This document shows, in pieces, positions 6,038-11,946 of a DNA stretch of 17,992 bases. The stretch spans positions 1 through 17,992 of the forward strand of contig NZ_DJDT01000346.1 in NCBI RefSeq assembly GCF_002432345.1. The letters run 5' to 3'. The notes beneath the pieces were generated by a model. It saw nothing but the letters and a program-made list of their open reading frames with translations. It searched no databases and had not been told where the DNA came from. Position numbers and translations under genes: made by a program. The stretch's first letter is position 1; each line of letters begins with the position of its first letter. Source of the DNA: Pedobacter sp. UBA5917 (GTDB taxonomy: Bacteria > Bacteroidota > Bacteroidia > Sphingobacteriales > Sphingobacteriaceae).

Positions 6038-8323
6038 TTATTTTTTAGGTTTTGAGCTCATGTAAAAAGTAAGCTTTCCACCGTTGGTGATATCTGCATG
6101 TTTGATTTTATGATCGGTAATTTCTTTTCCGTTCAATAAAACTTTTTCTACATATACATTTTTATCGCTTTGTTTAATGGCTTCAACAGTGAAAGTTTTG
6201 CCATTTTCCAGATTGATTACGGCATTGTTAATCAAAGGGCTACCTAATGAATATACATCAGAACCTGGTGCCACCGGATAAAATCCTAAAGAAGAAAACA
6301 TGTACCAGGCACTCATTTGTCCGCAATCATCGTTTCCGCCCAAACCATCAGCTGTAGGTTTGTACTGCATATTTAAAATGTGGCGAACCTGTGCCTGTGT
6401 TTTCCAAGGCTGATCGGTCCAGTTGTAAAAATATACAATGTGGTGTGCCGGTTCGTTTCCATGAACATAACCACCGATAATACCTTCGCGGGTGATATCT
6501 TCGGTATGTGCAAAAAACTCATCAGGTAAATGCATGGTAAACAGGGTATCTAAGCGTGTTGCAAATTTCTTTTTGCCGCCCATCACTTCGATCAGCGAAG
6601 CCGGATCCTGTGGAACGAAGAAACTATAATTCCAGCTGTTTCCTTCAATAAAACCCTGTCCTTCTGTATCTTTCGGATCAAATTGCTTTTTAAAAGTTTC
6701 ATCTGCCAGTTTCGGACGCATAAAACCCGAAGCACTATCATAGTTGTTTCTCCAGTTGTTAGAACGTTTAATAAATTCATCATAAACATCCATACGGTTT
6801 AATTTCTTGGCCAATTGCGCAATAGACCAGTCATCGTAAGAATATTCTAAGTTATTGGATACAGAAATGCCCGATTTTTCTGCAGGAATGTAACCTTTAT
6901 CCATATAATAGCCGATGCCTTCGTAATCGCGGTGTTTAGCCGTTGCGATACAGGCATCCAATGCTTTATTCGGATCGCCAGTGTAAGTACCTTTGATAAT
7001 CGCATCAGAAATAACCGAAACACTGTGGTAACCACTCATACACCAGTTATCGTTGGCATAGTGCGACCAGATTGGCAACATGTGCAAACTGCTCTGATCA
7101 TAATGCGCCAACATCGATTTCACCATATCATTACTGCGTGCCGGTTGTGTAATATTGAAGAACGGATGTAAAGCACGGTAAGTATCCCAAAGTGAAAAAG
7201 TGGTGTAATTGGTAAAACCATCTGCTTTATGAATACCCTGATCTAAACCTTTGTACTCTCCGTTAACATCGGTATAGGTTGTTGGGTTGATATAGGCATG
7301 ATACAAAGCGGTATAAAAGTTTATTTTATTATCGTTAGAAGTAGTTACCTGGATTTTATTCAACTCCTTATTCCAGGTGGCCTGCGCCTGCGCTTTTACT
7401 TTCTCGAAATCCCAGCCCGAAATTTCTGCCCGCATATTCTCTAATGCATTTTCCTGACTAACCGGCGATAAAGCAAATTTAATTTTGATCTTCTCTCCTT
7501 CCTGCGTATCAAAATCGAAGAACATTTTTAATTTTTTACCTGCAATTTCAGGAAAGTTCTGATCCTGGTTAAATTTACCCCAGAAACCTCTGTAAGCCTG
7601 CTTTGCATCATAGCTTTTACGTCCGTAGCTTTTAAAAGGTTTAGAAAAACTCATTGCAAAATAAACAGTCCTGGTGCGGGCCCAGCCGTAGGTTTGGCGG
7701 TAACCGGTAACCAAAGTATCATTTACCACACGAACGTAAGTCCAAACGGTTTTATCTTCGTAATTGTAGATACCTGCCATTAAATCGAGAATGATGTGCG
7801 ATTGATCCGATTTAGGGAAAGTATATTGATGCATTCCTACCCTTGTTGTTGAAGTTAGTTCAGCGGTAATGTTATCATCATCCAGTTTTACTTTGTAGTA
7901 ACCTGCTTCTGCAACCTCGTTAGCATGCGAATAGGCTGAACGGTAACCACCCTTAGGATTTGAAGCTACCCCCGGATTTAACTGCAGTTTGCCCTGTGTT
8001 GGCATGATCAGGAAATCGCCCAGATCAGAGTGGCCTGTACCGCTAAAATGTGTGTGACTAAAACCGGTGATGGTTTTATCCTCGTATTTGTAGCCTGCGC
8101 AATATTTATACACATCGCCATTATATTTACCGTTTACTTCGTAAGATAAAGTATCCGTTTCGGGGCTTAACTGCACCGCGCCGAAAGGAACGGTTGCACC
8201 AGGATAAGTATGCCCCATTTTTGAGGTGCCGATAATGGGTTTTACATACTGCACCAGGTTCTGCTGTGCCGATGCCATCATCGATGAAAGCAAAAGACAA
8301 GGCAGGATAACTTTTTTGATCAT
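6038..8323 (-). CDS. GH92 family alpha-mannosidase, secreted
   Basis: A 761-residue glycoside hydrolase of family 92: calcium-dependent, inverting exo-acting alpha-mannosidases that trim N-glycans or yeast mannan. A signal peptide (MIKKVILPCLLLSSMMASAQ) directs export to the periplasm; the Cys at residue 9 lies inside the hydrophobic core and is not followed by a typical lipobox. The N-terminal domain begins with the family pattern VKPIIGTSKMGHTYPGATVPFG and GFSHTHFSGTGHSD. In the (alpha/alpha)6 domain, FIEGNSWNYSFFVPQD contains the probable general acid Glu560, and GLGGNDDCGQMSAW contains the catalytic-base aspartates (Asp665/Asp666), by analogy with characterised members. Length is typical. 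It is a single-gene unit with its own terminator and no SusC/SusD partner. The linkage preference cannot be read from the sequence. Confidence 0.95.
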   Translation of the reverse strand: MIKKVILPCLLLSSMMASAQQNLVQYVKPIIGTSKMGHTYPGATVPFGAVQLSPETDTLSYEVNGKYNGDVYKYCAGYKYEDKTITGFSHTHFSGTGHSDLGDFLIMPTQGKLQLNPGVASNPKGGYRSAYSHANEVAEAGYYKVKLDDDNITAELTSTTRVGMHQYTFPKSDQSHIILDLMAGIYNYEDKTVWTYVRVVNDTLVTGYRQTYGWARTRTVYFAMSFSKPFKSYGRKSYDAKQAYRGFWGKFNQDQNFPEIAGKKLKMFFDFDTQEGEKIKIKFALSPVSQENALENMRAEISGWDFEKVKAQAQATWNKELNKIQVTTSNDNKINFYTALYHAYINPTTYTDVNGEYKGLDQGIHKADGFTNYTTFSLWDTYRALHPFFNITQPARSNDMVKSMLAHYDQSSLHMLPIWSHYANDNWCMSGYHSVSVISDAIIKGTYTGDPNKALDACIATAKHRDYEGIGYYMDKGYIPAEKSGISVSNNLEYSYDDWSIAQLAKKLNRMDVYDEFIKRSNNWRNNYDSASGFMRPKLADETFKKQFDPKDTEGQGFIEGNSWNYSFFVPQDPASLIEVMGGKKKFATRLDTLFTMHLPDEFFAHTEDITREGIIGGYVHGNEPAHHIVYFYNWTDQPWKTQAQVRHILNMQYKPTADGLGGNDDCGQMSAWYMFSSLGFYPVAPGSDVYSLGSPLINNAVINLENGKTFTVEAIKQSDKNVYVEKVLLNGKEITDHKIKHADITNGGKLTFYMSSKPKK

Positions 8324-8454
8324 ATCTTTTTAAAATTAGCTTGTTTTGTTGAAAATTCTAAGGTATAAATTTATCTTCAAATATGCATAAAACACCAGAC
8401 TAAAACGTTTAAGTAAAACAAAAAATACATTCTGGATTTCTGAAGATACAATTT

Positions 8455-8520
8455 ATGTGGGTATCAAACCTTGCAGGTTTTAAAATCCTGCGAGGTTTAG
8501 TCCTAAAATATTGACCACAT
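8455..8520. repeat. Palindromic repeat in the GH92/mnmA intergenic region
   Basis: The 322-bp gap 8324-8645 holds a nested inverted repeat. The outer arms are ATGTGG (8455-8460) and CCACAT (8515-8520); the inner arms are AAACCTTGCAGG (8466-8477) and CCTGCGAGGTTT (8487-8498), with one mismatch. It differs from the GTCAT-type elements of this window. The rest of the gap holds the leader of GH92 on one side and the mnmA promoter on the other; I see nothing else there. Confidence 0.7.
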
Positions 8521-8619
8521 AAGCTGCCTTAGTGCACCAAAGTCGTAAATCCAAGCAATTTGGCAACCGCTTTTTACAAGTAACTGACTTCCTTTAAATA
8601 ATTTCAGCTAAATAAACCT

Positions 8620-8627
8620 TATTTTTG
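8620..8627 (+). promoter_or_regulatory. Bacteroidota -7 promoter element of mnmA
   Basis: TATTTTTG matches TAnnTTTG and ends 18 bp before the ATG at 8646. It overlaps an in-frame TTG at 8625, which argues against that upstream codon as the start. No clear -33 box is visible. Confidence 0.6.
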
Positions 8628-8645
8628 CAACCTTATATTTTTAAG

Positions 8646-9737
8646 ATGAGTAAACACGGTAGAATTCTGGTTGCCATGAGTGGCGGGGTTGATAGTTCGG
8701 TAGCGGCTGTAATGTTGCATGAGCAGGGTTATGAGGTAATTGGCTTAACCATGAAGACCTGGGATTATGCCAGCTCTGGCGGTAGCAGTAAGGAAACCGG
8801 CTGTTGCTCGCTGGATAGCATTAACGATGCACGTACCCTTGCGGTAAACTATGGTTTTCCGCATTATATTTTGGATATACGCGATGAATTTGGTGACTAT
8901 GTAATCGATAATTTTGTTGATGAATATCTGGCCGGAAGAACGCCAAACCCATGTGTTTTGTGCAATACGCACATTAAATGGGAAGCACTTTTAAAACGTG
9001 CCAATAAACTGGATTGCGAATTTATTGCCACCGGGCATTATGCCAACATCCGTCAACAAGATAGCGGCCGTTACGTAATTTCGAAAGGAAAAGACGAAAA
9101 CAAAGACCAGTCTTATGTACTGTGGGGCGTTTCGCAAGAAAATCTTTCACGTACCAAATTCCCGCTGGGCAGTTTTGCCAAATCGGAGATCAGACAAATG
9201 GCTTTGGATATGGGACAGGAAGAACTTGCAAAAAAATCGGAGAGCTACGAAATCTGTTTCGTACCAGATAATGATTACAGGGCTTTCTTAAAACATAAAG
9301 TAGAAGATTTAGAAGAAAGAGTTGCTGGTGGAAATTTCATTTTAAGCAATGGAATGGTCGTTGGACAGCATAAAGGGTATCCTTTTTACACCATCGGGCA
9401 ACGTAAAGGTTTGGGCGTAGCATTCGGCGAGCCGATGTTCGTAACCCAGATCCTGCCAGAAAGCAATACGGTGGTTTTAGGCAGAGCTGATGAACTGGAA
9501 CGTAAAGAAGCCATGGTGCGCAACTTAAACCTGGTTAAATATGCGAGCATTGAAGAACCAATGAATGATGTAATTACAAAAATCCGTTATAAAGATGCGG
9601 GTATGTTAAGTACAATTGTTCAGGAGAAAGATAAAATGCGTGTGGTGTTCGATCATAATGTTTCGGCAATTGCACCAGGCCAATCAGCTGTATTTTACGA
9701 AGGAAATGATTTATTGGGCGGCGGATTTTTGATTTAA
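8646..9737 (+). CDS. mnmA: tRNA-specific 2-thiouridylase MnmA
   Basis: Installs the 2-thio group on uridine 34 of the tRNAs for Lys, Glu and Gln, using ATP and sulfur relayed from a persulfide. The protein has 363 residues. The ATP-pyrophosphatase P-loop SGGVDSS is at residues 12-18. The nucleophile Cys106 lies in NPCVLCNTHIKW and the second catalytic cysteine Cys204 in YEICFVPD, matching Cys102 and Cys199 of the E. coli enzyme. IGQRKGLGVAFGEP marks the middle beta domain. The start at 8646 (MSKHGRILVAMSGG) is supported by the -7 element lying directly upstream. It is a single-gene unit, and a typical housekeeping gene of normal length. Confidence 0.97.
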   Translation: MSKHGRILVAMSGGVDSSVAAVMLHEQGYEVIGLTMKTWDYASSGGSSKETGCCSLDSINDARTLAVNYGFPHYILDIRDEFGDYVIDNFVDEYLAGRTPNPCVLCNTHIKWEALLKRANKLDCEFIATGHYANIRQQDSGRYVISKGKDENKDQSYVLWGVSQENLSRTKFPLGSFAKSEIRQMALDMGQEELAKKSESYEICFVPDNDYRAFLKHKVEDLEERVAGGNFILSNGMVVGQHKGYPFYTIGQRKGLGVAFGEPMFVTQILPESNTVVLGRADELERKEAMVRNLNLVKYASIEEPMNDVITKIRYKDAGMLSTIVQEKDKMRVVFDHNVSAIAPGQSAVFYEGNDLLGGGFLI

Positions 9738-9832
9738 GAAAATCTCTACCTGCAATTTAAATAGCGATTATCATACTGTTCTGATTTTAACATCGGAATC
9801 AGCATCTTAATAATAGCTTACCATATAACGAT

Positions 9833-10026
9833 CGTCATCTCGACCGAAACGCAGTGGAGTGGAGAGATCTATCTCTAGACAGATTTAGCTTTGCTGAGCA
9901 CTGCGTGGTTCTCGACTGCGTTGCACTCCGCTCGAAATGACGGTGCTTTTTGACGGTGTAAGCATTAACTATTCCGTCATTAAAATTGATCTTGATGTAA
10001 TAAATTCAAACTCGAAATGACAGCAT
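9833..10026. repeat. REP-like composite palindromic element, family C, copy 2
   Basis: Fills most of the 329-bp gap between mnmA (+) and the small gene at 10067 (-). It begins CGTCATCTCGACCGAAACGC at 9833 and its right arm ends TGCACTCCGCTCGAAATGACGG at 9943; a second partial right arm (GGTTCTCGACTGCG) lies before it. A tail then leads to another half-arm CTCGAAATGACAG (10011-10023). The distance between the two ATGAC words is 80 nt here and 76 nt in the copy at 5804. Before the repeat (9738-9832) there is only a weak stem CTGATT/AATCAG at 9781-9802 without a T-run. Confidence 0.75.
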
Positions 10027-10066
10027 GGGTAGGGCTACCGCCAACAAAAAGGACTTTGCAAGTTAA

Positions 10067-10381
10067 CTACTCAACCCCCTTAAAAACATTAATAGCAGCT
10101 GTTTTCCATTGAATGTAACCTAAATTGCCACAAATCTGGGTTACAAAGCCTTCAACCTCTTCGGGAACATCGTTAACCACGCGCCACCTGATTTTATATT
10201 TTGGGTTATAACTTACATAAACCACCACATCATCGCTGCGCTGCCCGATAGCATTTAAATGTTGTAGGTGAATATCCTGCAGATCTGCCGCAGCAATCCG
10301 CAATCTTTCATTCATAATTTTGCCCAATGAAGCATCCGGTCTGAAATCGGTTTCGAATATCGGTAAAACTGTAACGGTCAT
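10067..10381 (-). CDS. Hypothetical protein, 104 residues
   Basis: I do not recognise this family. The ORF starts with an ATG at 10381 and encodes a soluble-looking protein with no signal peptide, membrane segment or cysteine cluster. It has a mixed alpha/beta composition: a central KIMNERLRIAAADLQDIHLQHL helix-like stretch, then VVVYVSYNPKYKIRWRVV, which reads as a beta-hairpin. Composition and codon use look like its neighbours, and no long ORF competes on the other strand, so it is probably a real gene. It converges on mnmA and is divergent from the response regulator gene, sharing a roughly 290-bp upstream region with two identical 8-bp palindromes. The function is unknown. Confidence 0.65.
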   Translation of the reverse strand: MTVTVLPIFETDFRPDASLGKIMNERLRIAAADLQDIHLQHLNAIGQRSDDVVVYVSYNPKYKIRWRVVNDVPEEVEGFVTQICGNLGYIQWKTAAINVFKGVE

Positions 10382-10442
10382 AGAAAAAATATATTAGCCA
10401 ACAAACGCGGCAAATAGCCTTTTGTTTAAAATAATCATATTT

Positions 10443-10481
10443 AACATGTTAGCTTATCCTGCTCTTATCACTAAACATGTT
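10443..10481. promoter_or_regulatory. Pair of AACATGTT palindromes, possible operator
   Basis: The 292-bp divergent gap 10382-10673 contains two identical 8-bp palindromes, AACATGTT at 10443-10450 (extended to TAACATGTTA) and 10474-10481. Their 31-bp spacing is about three helical turns, so both would face the same side of the DNA. A degenerate AACATATT lies at 10532-10539. No consensus -7 element is visible in this gap. Regulator binding is a guess. Confidence 0.4.
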
Positions 10482-10673
10482 ATGGTATCTTCAAAACAAA
10501 TATACTAAAAATATTAGCAAATAAAACAATTAACATATTTTTTTTTAGTAAAATTAAAAATGATATAAAAGCATGGTATGAAATTCTTGGAGGTTAATAA
10601 CTACAACATTGTGCATAACTACTTTAAACATCTGATAAAGAGCCCCGTTATTAATATTATAAAAGTAGAGCTT

Positions 10674-11036
10674 ATGAAAAAGTGCATCTATGTAGTGGAA
10701 GATAACCCAAATATCAGGGAGATTATCGAATTCCTATTGATCGAAGAACTTTACGAAGTAAGAACCTGTAAGAATACCAACGATTTTTGGCTTCAGATGA
10801 ATAAACAGGTACCGGACATGGTAATTTTAGACATTATGCTGCCCGATGGAAATGGACTGGATATCTGCAACACTTTAAAGCGAAACATCAAAACACACAA
10901 TATTCCTGTAATGATGATGTCGGCAAATAACCACTTAAATGCGGTTAAAGCAAAATGTGATGCGGAGGATTTCATCAATAAACCCTTTGATCTGAATGAT
11001 TTTGCAAGCAGGGTTGAGAAGTATTTAGCAGCTTAG
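10674..11036 (+). CDS. Single-domain response regulator (receiver domain only)
   Basis: A 120-residue CheY-like receiver. The acidic pair Glu9-Asp10, the phospho-acceptor Asp53 in MVILDIMLPDGNG, the switch Ser83 in MMMSANN, and Lys103 in FINKPFDL are all in the expected places, so it should be phosphorylated by a histidine kinase. There is no DNA-binding or enzymatic output domain, so it would act by protein contact or as a phosphorelay intermediate. The partner kinase is not in the window. The start at 10674 (MKKCIYVVEDN) fits the domain boundary exactly; an in-frame ATG at 10578 would add 32 residues with no recognisable pattern and is less likely. It stands alone as a transcription unit, convergent with the azoreductase. 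Confidence 0.9.
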   Translation: MKKCIYVVEDNPNIREIIEFLLIEELYEVRTCKNTNDFWLQMNKQVPDMVILDIMLPDGNGLDICNTLKRNIKTHNIPVMMMSANNHLNAVKAKCDAEDFINKPFDLNDFASRVEKYLAA

Positions 11037-11037
11037 T

Positions 11038-11117
11038 TTAGTCCAAAGTCATTAGTCCAAAGTCTTTAGTCGATTTGCGCAATCAACCAATTACCAATGA
11101 ACTAATGACTAATGAAC
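11038..11117. repeat. Short tandem/inverted repeat between convergent genes
   Basis: Near-tandem copies of TTAGTCCAAAGTC (starting at about 11038 and 11052) are followed by ACTAATGACTAATGAACTAG (11101-11120). AGTCATTAGT (11047-11056) and ACTAATGACT (11101-11110) form a perfect 10-bp inverted repeat. It fills the 89-bp gap between the response regulator and azoreductase genes and may help end transcription from both sides. Confidence 0.6.
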
Positions 11118-11125
11118 TAGTTAAC

Positions 11126-11722
11126 CTAAAAAGCTATACTTTCGATTGCTTTATCTAAAGCTATATCTTTAAGATCAGGCACGTTTAAACCCTCTGCCCT
11201 GTAAACGGTAATATCAGTCATGCCCAGAAAGCCCAATACAGATCTTAAATAAGATTCGGTAAAATCATAGGCTTTCATTGGTCCATCCGAATACACGCCG
11301 CCAGATGAAATGGCGATATAAACTTTTTTGTTTTTGATCAAACCTTCCGGACCTTTTTCAGAGTAGCTAAATGTTTTACCGGCACGTGCGATATGATCGA
11401 TCCATGCTTTTAATGAAGAGTGGATCCCGAAGTTGTACATCGGCGCACCGATAACGATCACATCTGCATCATTAAGTTCGGCAATGGCGCTGTTAGAGTT
11501 TTTTATCGCTTCTGCAAATTCTGGTGTATGGCTTTCTTCCGGCGTAAAGAAAGAGTTGATGTGTACCTCTTCCAAATGTGGAAATGGAGTTTCGACCAGA
11601 TTATGCGTGGTTAAAGTGCTGCCTGGATTTGCAGCCTGTAATTTTTCCACTATGGCATTTCCCAGTTTGATACTGAAAGATGCTCCGCCCCTTGGGCTTG
11701 ATATAAGATGTAATATTTTCAT
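11126..11722 (-). CDS. azoR: FMN-dependent NADH:quinone oxidoreductase / azoreductase
   Basis: A 198-residue flavodoxin-fold enzyme of the AzoR (acyl-carrier phosphodiesterase-like) family. It uses NAD(P)H to reduce quinones and azo compounds by two electrons, protecting against electrophile and thiol stress. The FMN phosphate loop SSPRGGASFS is at residues 8-17, the flavin-binding GAPMYNFGIHSSLKAWID in the middle, and the second flavin loop SSGGVYS after it. Length is normal, and the ATG at 11722 is the natural start because the fold begins with MKILHLISSP. A consensus -7 element lies 26 bp upstream, and a dense palindrome cluster follows it, so expression is probably controlled by an electrophile-sensing repressor (HxlR or MarR type, inferred) encoded elsewhere. 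Confidence 0.94.
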   Translation of the reverse strand: MKILHLISSPRGGASFSIKLGNAIVEKLQAANPGSTLTTHNLVETPFPHLEEVHINSFFTPEESHTPEFAEAIKNSNSAIAELNDADVIVIGAPMYNFGIHSSLKAWIDHIARAGKTFSYSEKGPEGLIKNKKVYIAISSGGVYSDGPMKAYDFTESYLRSVLGFLGMTDITVYRAEGLNVPDLKDIALDKAIESIAF

Positions 11723-11747
11723 GTTTTTTTTGCCTTTTTGTGCCCAG

Positions 11748-11755
11748 CAAAATTA
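11748..11755 (-). promoter_or_regulatory. Bacteroidota -7 promoter element of azoR
   Basis: On the minus strand TAATTTTG exactly matches TAnnTTTG, 26 bp before the azoR ATG. A possible TTTTTG -33 box sits 14 bp further upstream, closer than the usual spacing. Confidence 0.6.
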
Positions 11756-11757
11756 TG

Positions 11758-11824
11758 GATACGAAGTATCAAAAAGCTATCACTATACCAAAGGATAGCG
11801 CTATCCTTTAGCATAGCAGCTATG
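11758..11824. promoter_or_regulatory. Palindrome cluster upstream of azoR, probable operators
   Basis: Three palindromes lie within 67 bp, immediately upstream of the azoR -7 element. GATACGAAGTATC is at 11758-11770, the perfect 20-bp palindrome AAAGGATAGCGCTATCCTTT is at 11790-11809, and CATAGCAGCTATG is at 11812-11824. A further GCTATC half-site is at 11776-11781. The repeated GATAGC/GCTATC word suggests one dimeric repressor binding cooperatively, with the first site covering the promoter spacer. The regulator is not in the window. Confidence 0.6.
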
Positions 11825-11837
11825 TTTTCACAAGAAA

Positions 11838-11870
11838 AAGGGAAGCGATTCCTGCTAGGACGCTCCCCTT
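11838..11870 (-). terminator. Terminator of the GH97 gene
   Basis: Read on the minus strand, AAGGGGAGCG (11870-11861) pairs with CGCTTCCCTT (11847-11838) with a single mismatch around a 13-nt loop, followed by TTCTT. It lies about 77 bp after the GH97 stop and separates that gene from the azoR control region. Confidence 0.65.
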
Positions 11871-11946
11871 TTCAAACTATCTTACATTAGGAATAAAGTT
11901 GTGCAATAATCTCAACCTTAAGCCTTATGCCCTAAACCTTACACCT

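Noticed and set aside
8625..8645. TTG start codon for mnmA at 8625
   Set aside because: The codon lies inside the -7 promoter element, and the conserved MnmA sequence begins at the ATG at 8646.
10578..10673. A 32-residue N-terminal extension of the response regulator
   Set aside because: The receiver fold starts exactly at the ATG at 10674, and the extension shows no domain, signal peptide or anchor that I can support.
11038..11120. A CRISPR array
   Set aside because: The repeats are too short, irregular and without spacers of constant length, and no cas gene is present.
11433..11798. A 121-residue plus-strand protein opposite azoR
   Set aside because: It overlaps the well-supported azoR gene and runs through its promoter and operator region, so it is a non-coding frame.
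11913..11945. CCTTAAGCCTTATGCCCTAAACCTT-like words after GH97
   Set aside because: Loose low-complexity similarity only; the distinct GH97 terminator hairpin lies further on at 11838-11870.
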